DNA of 64,000 nt from Arcobacter sp. (GTDB lineage Bacteria; Campylobacterota; Campylobacteria; Campylobacterales; Arcobacteraceae). Where the stretch lies: the NCBI GenBank assembly GCA_024228275.1, contig JAAETO010000055.1:1-64000 (forward strand), read 5' to 3'. Made by a program: the position numbers and the translations under genes. Within the stretch, counting starts at the first letter, position 1. Each line of letters begins with the position of its first letter. The notes below the pieces were generated by a model, which was given only the letters and a program-made list of their open reading frames with translations, did no database searches and was not told the DNA's origin. Of the stretch, positions 1 to 9,189 are shown piece after piece.

Positions 1-1
1 A

Positions 2-199
2 ACAGTAGGAAATGACTCAATCCTAACAGTAGGAAACAATTTAAATGAAAATATAAAGTTTAATCATATATCAACAGTAGAAAAAGAGAAAATATCTACG
101 GTTCAAGAAGATTATGAACTTCATGTACTTAAAGATTTTAATACAATAGTAAAAAATTCAACTATAACAGATATTCTAATTTTGTATAATATAAAATGA
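2..199 (+). CDS. C-terminal fragment of VgrG-like spike protein (5' truncated by window edge)
   Basis: Frame 2 reads TVGNDSILTVGNNLNENIKFNHISTVEKEKISTVQEDYELHVLKDFNTIVKNSTITDILILYNIK*; repeated TVGN(D/N) units resemble the beta-helical gp5/VgrG C-terminus. Confidence 0.55.
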   Translation, partial: TVGNDSILTVGNNLNENIKFNHISTVEKEKISTVQEDYELHVLKDFNTIVKNSTITDILILYNIK

Positions 200-319
200 T
201 ATATAATAATTATACTAATTTGTTTTTTATTATAATAATACTAAAAATAGGCTTTTATAAATGATTTATAATAAATTATTTGTTATTATTTATTATAAAT
301 TTATAATAGAGGTAATTAT

Positions 320-2422
320 ATGTCAAAAAGTATTAACTTTGATCTAAATCTAATACCAGAGGGAGTAATTGTTGATTTTGCACATGATAGTTTAGACTTT
401 AAAACTTATTCAGAAGTTATAATAGAAGCAATAATAAGTGCAGAAACACCATTTACAGTTGGTATTTTTTCAAAAGCAGGTAAGGGTAAAACTTCTTTGA
501 TGAAATTAATAGAAAGAGAAATAAATGTTGATATTAAAAATAATGATAAAATATTAACAGCATTTTTTAATGCGTTGAAATTTCAAAACAATGAGCATCC
601 TATTTTAAGTTTTTGTAATGTTATTGAAAAAACTATTCAAAAAGATAGAAGTTCTTTTGATCAAGATACTTTAATAAATATACTTAATCATATAAAAAAT
701 ATAAAATATAAAATATTAAATATTAAAATACAAATTGATGATCTTAAAAATGAAAATTCATTGATTAATACTGAAAAAAGTTTTGAAAAACAATTTTTAG
801 ATAAAAATTCTTTTTTTCAAATATTTGATCTAGTAAAAGGTTTAGAATTAATACTAATTGAACAAAATTTAAAAATTGTTATATTTATAGATGACTTAGA
901 TAAGTGTCTTCCTAAAAGCGCTATAAAAATAATTGAGTGTATCAATCTAATTTTGGATTTAAAAGGATTATATTTTGTTTTAGCTATTGATAGGGATATT
1001 ATTGAAAACTTTTTAGATAATAGAATAAGTAGTAAATACGACATAAATAAGAAATATTTAGGAAAAACATATTTAGATAAGATAATTCAATTACCTTTTT
1101 ATATTCCATCTTGTAACGGTAAAATATTAAACTTATTAGAAAATATCTATTCAAAAAATAATACAAGCTTAAAACTAGAAGATGAGATTAAAAATGTAAT
1201 TTTATCTATTCCTCCTCTTAATATTATTACACCTAGATTTATTGTGAGACTAATAAATCGTATAAAAGTAAATTCAAAGATATTTATAAAAATAAATCCA
1301 GAAATAGATCTAACAAAAGAGTCAATACTTTCACTTTTTTCAATTTCTTGTACACTTGAAGAACTTTATAATGATATGTATCATTTACTTATTGCTAATG
1401 ATGATGTAGTAAAATATCTTATAAAAACTATTCAACATGAGGTATATATACAAGATGATTTAGATATTAATTTAAATATAAATAAAACTCAAAAAGATAA
1501 ATTATTAAAAATATTAGAAAATGATTTTAACTCTTTTAAAATTATATTTAGTACTGAACAGGGTAAATTTTGGTTAGAAGAAAGAAGTTTTAGATTAGAA
1601 ACATTTGAATTTTTGCACTCAAAAAAAGTTGAACCTATAGTACAAACTACACCTATTTATAAGACTGAGTTTGAAAATATTATAGAATTAATTGAAAATA
1701 AAGAAGTTAATGAAAAAGAATTTATTAAAATTCCTAATAGAAATTTTGAAATGAGTAAATACGTAATAACAAATAAGTGGTTTAATGAATTTATAAAAGC
1801 AGGGGGATATTTAGAAAAAAATTACTGGTCAGATATGGCTTCTAAAATCTGGTTAATGAATAATAAAATAGATTCACTTGATCAAAAATATCAACTTATG
1901 CTTAAGAATGAGAAAAATTATTATCAAAAAAAATATAAAAAGAATTTGATTAAAGAAAATTTTAATAAAGATCTACAGCCAATAGTTTATATCACGTATT
2001 ATGAAGCTCAAGCATTTTGTAATTATCTTAGTGAGATTGATAAGGTGTATACATATAGTATACCTACAAATGAACAATGGGATTATGTAGCAAAAGCCGG
2101 TGAAGAGGAAAGATTATTTCCTTGGGGTAATACTTGGAATAAAAATTACTGTAATAATTCATCAAATCAACTTCATAAAACATCAGAAATTGATACTTTT
2201 CCACAAGGAAATTCAAAGTTTGGAATTAGTGATATTGCTGGAAATGTATGGTCTTGGACATCAAGTTTAGAAAAGAATGAATATAATTATCTAAAAGGTG
2301 GTTCTTGGAATTTTTCTGATACTAACTATTTTAAAGTATCAAATAATAAGATGACATTTTTTAATAACCCTGGATCTCAATATTATGATATAGGATTCTT
2401 TTGTATTAGAATTAAAAAATAG
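320..2422 (+). CDS. KAP-like P-loop NTPase fused to C-terminal FGE-sulfatase (SUMF1/C-type-lectin fold) domain
   Basis: Walker A FSKAGKGKTSLM, Walker B IVIFIDDLDKC plus FVLAIDRDIIE typical of KAP; C-terminus with NEQWDYVAKAG, FPWGNTW, ISDIAGNVWSWTSS, YLKGGSWNF typical of the FGE-sulfatase fold. Confidence 0.8.
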   Translation: MSKSINFDLNLIPEGVIVDFAHDSLDFKTYSEVIIEAIISAETPFTVGIFSKAGKGKTSLMKLIEREINVDIKNNDKILTAFFNALKFQNNEHPILSFCNVIEKTIQKDRSSFDQDTLINILNHIKNIKYKILNIKIQIDDLKNENSLINTEKSFEKQFLDKNSFFQIFDLVKGLELILIEQNLKIVIFIDDLDKCLPKSAIKIIECINLILDLKGLYFVLAIDRDIIENFLDNRISSKYDINKKYLGKTYLDKIIQLPFYIPSCNGKILNLLENIYSKNNTSLKLEDEIKNVILSIPPLNIITPRFIVRLINRIKVNSKIFIKINPEIDLTKESILSLFSISCTLEELYNDMYHLLIANDDVVKYLIKTIQHEVYIQDDLDINLNINKTQKDKLLKILENDFNSFKIIFSTEQGKFWLEERSFRLETFEFLHSKKVEPIVQTTPIYKTEFENIIELIENKEVNEKEFIKIPNRNFEMSKYVITNKWFNEFIKAGGYLEKNYWSDMASKIWLMNNKIDSLDQKYQLMLKNEKNYYQKKYKKNLIKENFNKDLQPIVYITYYEAQAFCNYLSEIDKVYTYSIPTNEQWDYVAKAGEEERLFPWGNTWNKNYCNNSSNQLHKTSEIDTFPQGNSKFGISDIAGNVWSWTSSLEKNEYNYLKGGSWNFSDTNYFKVSNNKMTFFNNPGSQYYDIGFFCIRIKK

Positions 2423-2427
2423 TTTTA

Positions 2428-2455
2428 TTTCCAAGATTATATCTAATCTTGGAAA
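2428..2455. terminator. Perfect 12-bp stem-loop between convergent genes (candidate bidirectional terminator)
   Basis: TTTCCAAGATTA-tatc-TAATCTTGGAAA; overlaps the stop codon of the minus-strand ParA-like gene. Confidence 0.65.
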
Positions 2456-3129
2456 GCGTCTATTCTATTACTCACTTCTTTTATTATTTTTGACCAATCT
2501 TTTATAAAAGGTTTAAATTCACTCTTTTTATCTTCATTTAAAGACAAATAAGTTCTTATATAACTTCTTTTTCTTACTATTGAATCATGGATTATATCAT
2601 TACATTTTGATAGTCCATATACTTTTAATTTCTCAAAGTGAGGATATTCACTTTTTACTCTATTAAAAGAGAAGATTGTCTCTTTCAACTTATTTTCTTC
2701 AATACCAGTAGTAACAAATAAAAGTTTTTTATTTAATTCAAATAAATTGTTTGCTGTAATTAAACAACCAGTATGATCTAAATAAGGATTTTCTCCCGTA
2801 GGTAGAATTATTAGATTTGACTTCTTTATAAGTTTAAGCATTGTTTTATCTATCATAAAACAACCAGCAAGATCAATAATAACAACTTTTGACTCTTCCA
2901 ATTTTTTATTTGATTTAAAATTATATGTCAAAAACGTATTATCATAAAAATTAACATTTCCAGAAATTGATGAACCTTGATCATTTGTTATATATGGAAT
3001 ATTAAATTCCTTAGCAATTCCTAAGGATAATACGGACTTTCCAATACCACCTTTATAGCCAGCTCCAAATATAATAAACTTATTTTCAAGAGACTTTAAT
3101 AGATTTTTATTTATGTTAAAAAAATTCAT
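2443..3129 (-). CDS. ParA/MinD-like P-loop ATPase
   Basis: Deviant Walker A KGGIGKSVLSLGIAKE, VVIIDLAG switch, LIILPTGENPYLDH. Confidence 0.75.
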   Translation of the reverse strand: MNFFNINKNLLKSLENKFIIFGAGYKGGIGKSVLSLGIAKEFNIPYITNDQGSSISGNVNFYDNTFLTYNFKSNKKLEESKVVIIDLAGCFMIDKTMLKLIKKSNLIILPTGENPYLDHTGCLITANNLFELNKKLLFVTTGIEENKLKETIFSFNRVKSEYPHFEKLKVYGLSKCNDIIHDSIVRKRSYIRTYLSLNEDKKSEFKPFIKDWSKIIKEVSNRIDAFQD

Positions 3130-3269
3130 TTAAACTACCTAATTTCTAATATAGTATTATGTTATTTATTATACCAATTTTTCTTTAAACTAACTTTAAT
3201 AGTTATTTTGTAATAATAGGACAAATTATTTATAATAAATAAAAAAGATAATATCTTAAGGGCTTAAAA

Positions 3270-4280
3270 GTGAATTTTGAAAATTATAGTAAGATTTATA
3301 AAGAAATTTTAGACGATGAAAGTGGTGAGCTAAATTCAAATTATTTATTAAATAAATATGAGATTAAATATGAAGAAGAATTATTAAATATTTTAAATCA
3401 AATAAAAAAAAATGAATATATAAGTAGTGAAAACAAAGTTATTAATAAACTTATTAAAGAACTTGATGAAGATGTAGATTTATTAGATATTAATGAGATA
3501 ATTAATATTAAAGAGAAAGTTATAACTGAAACTCAGTTAGATTCTTTGGAAATAGAATCTAATAATGAAAAGAGTGTTGAAATAAGTGAAATTGTCAAAG
3601 ATAAAACTAATAATTGTAAGAAAAAAATCATTAACAATAAGAACTATTTTATTTATGGAATGTCTATTGCGGTAGTATTAATATCTATAATTTTTTATTT
3701 TAATAATCTCGAACAAAAGATAGTAAAAAAAGAAAATATTGATGTAGAAGTAGTAAAAAAAGAAAATATTGATGTAGAAGTAGCAAAAAAAGAATACAAT
3801 ACTGATATTCAACAAGATAGTCTAGTATTAAAAGAAACAATAAAAGATTCTAATATAGATCTTAAACAAGATTTACTTGAAGATTCTTCTGAAAATAGTG
3901 TGGTATTAAATGAAAATAAAGCAGAAAACTTAACTATTTTAAAAGAAGAAGAAATTAAAGTAGATTCAAATAAAAATTTTACAGATATTAAAACTGTTGA
4001 TTTATTAGTTGAAGAAACTTCTAATTCTGAAGAAGTATTGAATAAAATTGATCAAAATGAAACTTTTGAAAATGATATTAAATTATCATCTTTAAATGAC
4101 ATAAAAAAATATATAAAAGAAATAAAAATCGTAAATGGTAAGTTGTTATTTAAAACAAAATATTATGAAGAGAATAGTAATTTATTTGGTTTTAAAATAT
4201 TTAAAATCACATCACTTTATGTTAAATTTGAAGATACAACTAATAATATAAGAAAAAGATTCTTAATTAAAAACAATTAA
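3270..4280 (+). CDS. Single-pass membrane protein with low-complexity repeat-rich linker, unknown function
   Basis: GTG start; one TM segment (YFIYGMSIAVVLISIIFYF); KKENIDVEV repeats; small C-terminal domain. Confidence 0.7.
   Translation: MNFENYSKIYKEILDDESGELNSNYLLNKYEIKYEEELLNILNQIKKNEYISSENKVINKLIKELDEDVDLLDINEIINIKEKVITETQLDSLEIESNNEKSVEISEIVKDKTNNCKKKIINNKNYFIYGMSIAVVLISIIFYFNNLEQKIVKKENIDVEVVKKENIDVEVAKKEYNTDIQQDSLVLKETIKDSNIDLKQDLLEDSSENSVVLNENKAENLTILKEEEIKVDSNKNFTDIKTVDLLVEETSNSEEVLNKIDQNETFENDIKLSSLNDIKKYIKEIKIVNGKLLFKTKYYEENSNLFGFKIFKITSLYVKFEDTTNNIRKRFLIKNN
3721..3794 (+). repeat. 30-bp in-frame tandem repeat (about 2.5 copies)
   Basis: tagtaaaaaaagaaaatattgatgtagaag at 3721-3750 and 3751-3780, then partial degenerate copy. 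Confidence 0.9.
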
Positions 4281-4291
4281 AAAGGAAATAA

Positions 4292-4723
4292 ATGAAAAAA
4301 TATATTTTATTGATATCTTCAATATTTATTATAATTGGATGTAATAATAAGAAGCTTGAACCAAAAAAACAACCAGAGATACAAAAAAAAGCTATTGAAA
4401 TTTCTTTTACTGAAGAAATTAAAAAAGATGTTAAAGAAAAAATAGTCTTAAAAAAAATAAAGAAAGTTTCAAAAGTAAAAAAGAAAAAATTATATGGTAC
4501 TTACTATAGAATGGTTACAAATAGTATAGAGGTATTTACATATAAAGGTAGATTATCTAATAACAAAATAGTTGATACTAAACTAATAAATCCTTTTTAT
4601 ATTAAAGGAAATATCATAAGAATTGAAAAAATATATGACTCTGTAATAGGTGATAGATATGGCAAGATATCTGGAAAATGGCTATTCGTATCAATGGATG
4701 ATCTTACTTTAAATAAAAAATAG
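4292..4723 (+). CDS. Putative lipoprotein with SH3-like C-terminus
   Basis: Signal peptide with lipobox-like IIGC; C-terminal GDRYGKISGKWLFVSMDDL. Confidence 0.65.
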   Translation: MKKYILLISSIFIIIGCNNKKLEPKKQPEIQKKAIEISFTEEIKKDVKEKIVLKKIKKVSKVKKKKLYGTYYRMVTNSIEVFTYKGRLSNNKIVDTKLINPFYIKGNIIRIEKIYDSVIGDRYGKISGKWLFVSMDDLTLNKK

Positions 4724-4803
4724 TATAAGATATAGCGTAATTTAATTACTCTATATCTTATAAATAAAAACATAAAAATTTTAGAAAGTAGTTATAGCCG
4801 AAA

Positions 4804-5604
4804 TTGAAATCAAACATAATAACAGATAAAAAATATATAATTTTATTTTTAATAATATTTATTATATTTGGTATATATATAATTTATTTAAATCTTAATA
4901 TATATAATTTAAAAGAAAATATTAATAACAAAAATGAATTATATAAAATACAAATAAAGAATCGTATAAAAGAAATTGATTTATTAAATGAGCAACTTAC
5001 TGATTTACAACAAATATTAAATATAGGACTAGATTTATCGAATAATGGTAATATTTATTTAAATACTAAAATTAATGACTTTGATAAAAAATATTTATTA
5101 AAATCTATTCCAAGTGGATCTCCTCTTAAAAAGACATTCATTACATCTGAATATGGATATAGAGAACATCCTGTATTAAAAAAAATGAAATTCCATACTG
5201 GTGTAGATTTTAAAGCTGCTATTGGAACAGAAGTTTATGCTCCAGCTGATGGTATTGTTGTTAAATCTAGAAAGTTTGATCCTGGAGGATATGGGAAAAT
5301 GATTATAATTTCTCACAACTTCGCTTTTAAGACTTTATTTGGACATTTAAGTGATGTTTTAGTAAATGAAGGTGATGTAATTAAAAAAGGATCATTAATA
5401 GGATTAACTGGTAATTCAGGTCAAACATCAGGTCCTCATTTACATTATGAAATAAGATTTATAGAGAAAGATATAGAACCTATTAATTTTGTATACTGGA
5501 ATAATAAAACTTTTAATACAATATTTACAAAAAAAATAAAATTAGATTGGGAAAAATTAATATTATTAATAAAAATAAGAATAAGTGAAAGAAAAATATT
5601 ATAA
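4804..5604 (+). CDS. Membrane-anchored M23 (LytM) peptidoglycan endopeptidase
   Basis: TTG start; N-terminal TM and coiled coil; SEYGYREHPVLKKMKFHTGVDF and SGPHLHYEI motifs. Confidence 0.85.
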   Translation: MKSNIITDKKYIILFLIIFIIFGIYIIYLNLNIYNLKENINNKNELYKIQIKNRIKEIDLLNEQLTDLQQILNIGLDLSNNGNIYLNTKINDFDKKYLLKSIPSGSPLKKTFITSEYGYREHPVLKKMKFHTGVDFKAAIGTEVYAPADGIVVKSRKFDPGGYGKMIIISHNFAFKTLFGHLSDVLVNEGDVIKKGSLIGLTGNSGQTSGPHLHYEIRFIEKDIEPINFVYWNNKTFNTIFTKKIKLDWEKLILLIKIRISERKIL

Positions 5605-5668
5605 AAATAATCATACATTTATTTTCTAAAGTTTATTAGATTTTTAAATGTGTTGAGTAAGGTAACTA

Positions 5669-6232
5669 ATGATTAGTGAAAAAGAAAAATATCAAAATAT
5701 ATTAAATCAATTACATGAATTGAATAGAAATATAGTTTTAAATGAAAATGAAAAAATTGAACAATTAGCAGAAAGAATTGATAATTTGAATAACACTTTT
5801 GAAGATTCATCTATAAATACTAATGAAAATAAATTTAAAAAATACTATCTATCTAGTTTAATATTATCTTTAATAAATACTTTAATATTAATCTTAATTA
5901 TTTTTTATATAAATGATGAAAAAACAGTTGATAGTAGTACTAATAAAACTAATATTTCAGAATCTTTATATAGTGATTCTTTTAATAGTGGTCAAGATGT
6001 TATATCATTAAATAAAAAAGGTATTCCAATTATTGAAGAAAATGAAGAATTCGTAGAGATGAATCCAATCATCAGAAAAGGTACAAAATATTTATGTACT
6101 GCAGACTCTAATATTTATAAAATTCCTTATACTGTAGAAATTAAAGGAAAATTATATGATGATAGATTTAAGTTTATTTTACAAGAAAATTCAATTACAA
6201 AAGAATGTATAATAAAAAAAGAAAATATGTAA
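5669..6232 (+). CDS. Single-pass membrane protein, unknown function
   Basis: Coiled N-terminus, TM LSSLILSLINTLILILIIFYI, small C-terminal domain. Confidence 0.6.
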   Translation: MISEKEKYQNILNQLHELNRNIVLNENEKIEQLAERIDNLNNTFEDSSINTNENKFKKYYLSSLILSLINTLILILIIFYINDEKTVDSSTNKTNISESLYSDSFNSGQDVISLNKKGIPIIEENEEFVEMNPIIRKGTKYLCTADSNIYKIPYTVEIKGKLYDDRFKFILQENSITKECIIKKENM

Positions 6233-6249
6233 TGTTAAGTTTTTAAAAA

Positions 6250-7302
6250 CTAAAATATATCAGTAGTTTTTTTCAATTTATCTTTATCAAAATGAGTATA
6301 AATTCTTGAAGTATTAATATCTGCATGACCCAAAGATTCTTGAACAAGTATCAAGTCTTTGTTTTTTTGATAAAGTAGGGTGGCAAAAGTATGTCGTAAC
6401 ATATGTGCACCATTTTTTTCTTTTCTAATCCCTACACTTAAAAGTATTTTTTCTACAATACTGCTAATATAAGCTTGACTTAAAGGCTTACCTTTTTGAT
6501 TACAAAAGAGTAGGCTATTATCACAACATTTTATATCTAACCATGCTGTTAAATCATTTTTAATAATGGATTCTTTTATCATTACAACTCTTGGTTTATT
6601 TCCTTTTCCTCTAACTTGTATAATATAAGCATCGCCATCTTTATTAAAGTCTTTTAAATCAATATTAATTGCTTCACTGACTCTGATACCAGTATAAAGA
6701 ATCATTTTTATAATAAGCCTATTTCTAGCAGTTATTTTTGAACTAAAGGGATATATGTCTATGCCACTTATAAATCTTTGAACTTCTTCTTTTTGCATAA
6801 AAGAGGGCAGTTTCGTACCACTTTTTCCAGATAATCCTCCCCAGTTCTTTAATTCTATACCATATCTGTAAACAAAACTATCTTTACCCTCGTTTTGTTT
6901 ATCAATATAACCAAAGAATGTAACTAAGGCTATTCTATAGTTTTTTTTTGTTGCATCAGATAAAGTACTTGTCTCAGTTGCTAGAAAATCACTTAAAAGT
7001 TCTTCATCAATTTCTTTCATAGATGATGCTCCATAATTATCCATAAATTTATATAACTTTGCAAGAGGAATAAAATATACATGTATACTATTAATTCCAA
7101 TATTTCTTACTTCTTTAACTGTAAGCTTTAACTTATTAATAGAATCAAAGCCTTTTACTAGTTCTTGTAAGATTTGCGCTAGACGATCTTTATCTTTTAC
7201 CTGTCTATTTGAAAGAGATGTGATTTTATTTCTAATGAATCTAGATAGCCAGAATAAATATGTTTGATTAAATGTTGATTCAAAGTCTAATGGATATTTC
7301 AA
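6250..7302 (-). CDS. xerH: Tyrosine recombinase, XerH-like
   Basis: R-HxxR-H-Y motifs: YTGIRVSEAI, HMLRHTFATLL, LGHADINTSRIYTHF; 350 aa; dif-like palindrome immediately upstream. Confidence 0.7.
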   Translation of the reverse strand: MKYPLDFESTFNQTYLFWLSRFIRNKITSLSNRQVKDKDRLAQILQELVKGFDSINKLKLTVKEVRNIGINSIHVYFIPLAKLYKFMDNYGASSMKEIDEELLSDFLATETSTLSDATKKNYRIALVTFFGYIDKQNEGKDSFVYRYGIELKNWGGLSGKSGTKLPSFMQKEEVQRFISGIDIYPFSSKITARNRLIIKMILYTGIRVSEAINIDLKDFNKDGDAYIIQVRGKGNKPRVVMIKESIIKNDLTAWLDIKCCDNSLLFCNQKGKPLSQAYISSIVEKILLSVGIRKEKNGAHMLRHTFATLLYQKNKDLILVQESLGHADINTSRIYTHFDKDKLKKTTDIF

Positions 7303-7325
7303 TAAAAAGCCTTTTTATATATTTT

Positions 7326-7353
7326 ACTTTTGGAAACTATAATTTCCAAATTA
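7326..7353. other. dif-like Xer recombination site
   Basis: ACTTTTGGAAA-CTATAA-TTTCCAAATTA: 8-bp perfect inverted arms around a 6-bp centre, next to the recombinase gene. Confidence 0.7.
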
Positions 7354-7412
7354 TTATATATTAATACTTAAGACAAACATAGTCTAGATAATATATTGAT
7401 CTTTTTGTAAAA

Positions 7413-8489
7413 TCATCTTATTTTATTGTTTGAAAACTCAATGATATATTGTGCTATTTGATCTAAGTGAATAATATCTTTTACTGCATTAGCTTGTATC
7501 GCTTTTGCTGGCATTCCAAAAACTACACAACTTTCTTCATTTTGTGCAACTGTATAGGCTCCATTATCATGTAGTTCTTTCATAGCAATACTACCATCAT
7601 CTCCCATTCCTGTCATCATAATAGCCATTGCACTTCCACCTGTAATATTGTTTACAGATCTAAATAAAACATTCACACTTGGCTTATGATGACTTACTTT
7701 TACAGTATCTAAAAGTTTAGTTTTATAGTTATTATTAGATGTCTTTTCTATAGTTAGATGCATATTCCCTGGAGCTAAATAAGCATTTCCTTTTTCTAAA
7801 ATCATATTATCTTTTGCTTCATGAACTGTTACTTCAGAATAATTATTTAATCTATCTGCAAATGATTTAGAAAAACCATAAGGTATATGTTGTGTAATTA
7901 ATATTGGAGGTAAATCTTTTGTTAAGTTCTTAAATACTCTTAATAATGATTCAACTCCACCTGTTGATGAACCTATTGCAATTAGTTTTTTTCCATTAAA
8001 TGCCGCTTTCAAAGGTATAACTTCATCAGGATGTACTTTTCTATCAACTTCAAAGGCTTTTTTTGATTCAATTTTTTTTAATGGCTTTGGTTTTTTAAGT
8101 GTGTATCTCTTTAAAAGAAAAGTTAAATTAAGAAGGTTTTCTTTTATTCTTTTTGCAAATAAACTTATATCGTCCCCTGCTTCTGGTTTATTGATAAATC
8201 CTACTGCTCCATCATCGAAAATATCATTTCCTCTAACATTTTCTCCTGAAATAACAACAGCAGGCATTGGATGTAAACGCATAAGATTTCTTAAAAAAGT
8301 TACTCCATCCATTTTAGGCATATTAATATCTATTGTAACTAAATCAGGTTCATACTGTTTAATTTTTTCTCTAGCGTCAAATGCATCAATTGCTTCTTGA
8401 ATTACTTCAAACTCATCTACGTCATTAATCATATCTTTAATGATTTTTCTCATAGATAAAGAATCATCAATTACTAATACTGTATACAT
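7413..8489 (-). CDS. cheB: Chemotaxis protein-glutamate methylesterase CheB (receiver plus methylesterase)
   Basis: REC domain VLVIDDSLSMRK/TIDINMPKMDG and GSSTGGVESL, TQHIPYGFS, MTGMGDDG. Confidence 0.9.
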   Translation of the reverse strand: MYTVLVIDDSLSMRKIIKDMINDVDEFEVIQEAIDAFDAREKIKQYEPDLVTIDINMPKMDGVTFLRNLMRLHPMPAVVISGENVRGNDIFDDGAVGFINKPEAGDDISLFAKRIKENLLNLTFLLKRYTLKKPKPLKKIESKKAFEVDRKVHPDEVIPLKAAFNGKKLIAIGSSTGGVESLLRVFKNLTKDLPPILITQHIPYGFSKSFADRLNNYSEVTVHEAKDNMILEKGNAYLAPGNMHLTIEKTSNNNYKTKLLDTVKVSHHKPSVNVLFRSVNNITGGSAMAIMMTGMGDDGSIAMKELHDNGAYTVAQNEESCVVFGMPAKAIQANAVKDIIHLDQIAQYIIEFSNNKIR

Positions 8490-8511
8490 ACTAACATCCC
8501 ATCTTAAATAA

Positions 8512-9189
8512 TTAAAATAATTCTATTTCCATTTCAGGTTTTACTTCTGGAGTTTCTGCACCAAATAAATCAACACCTCCAACATATTCTTTAATAACTG
8601 GAGCTTTAGTGATTTCAGTTTGTAATGCTTTCTCTTCATTAACAATTTTATTATCAGTTTCAGATTTTTGAGTAACTTTTATATATGTTTCAAACTCATC
8701 TGCTAGTAATATTAATCTACCATGTTCACCTCTAGTGTGTTCACTTATTAATTTAAAACCTTCAGATTTACAAAAATCTTTTGCAAATTCAACATTTCTA
8801 TGACCTATTGAATTAGATAATACATTTAATTGCATTATATCAGCTCCTCCTGATATTTTAGCTGTTAAATTTTCTTTAGTACATCCTTGTTTATACATTT
8901 CATTTAACATTGCTTCGACAGAATAAAGTCCGTATTTCATATCATCATTAGTGCTATTTGATGTTGGTAATAAAAAATGATTCATTGCTTTTATTTTTTT
9001 AATTTTATCATAGAACATAATAGCAACGCAAGAACCTAATAAAGTTTTAAAAGCTATACTATCAATATCTTTGCCAACAGCAAATTCACCACCAATTATT
9101 GTATGTGTGTAATATCCTTTTGTTTTATGACTAAATCTAGATATAGAAGCTTTTTCTATACCTCCATCTTTATGTCCAATTACTATCAA
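8512..9189 (-). CDS. cheD: Chemoreceptor glutamine deamidase CheD
   Basis: TLLGSCVAIMFYD, MNHFLLP, KISGGADIM. Confidence 0.9.
   Translation of the reverse strand: MIVIGHKDGGIEKASISRFSHKTKGYYTHTIIGGEFAVGKDIDSIAFKTLLGSCVAIMFYDKIKKIKAMNHFLLPTSNSTNDDMKYGLYSVEAMLNEMYKQGCTKENLTAKISGGADIMQLNVLSNSIGHRNVEFAKDFCKSEGFKLISEHTRGEHGRLILLADEFETYIKVTQKSETDNKIVNEEKALQTEITKAPVIKEYVGGVDLFGAETPEVKPEMEIELF

Noticed and set aside
817-1044. 75-aa minus-strand ORF inside the KAP gene
   Set aside because: Antisense to a well-supported coding region; low complexity; no motif
8101-8400. Antisense ORF within cheB
   Set aside because: Shadow ORF of a conserved gene
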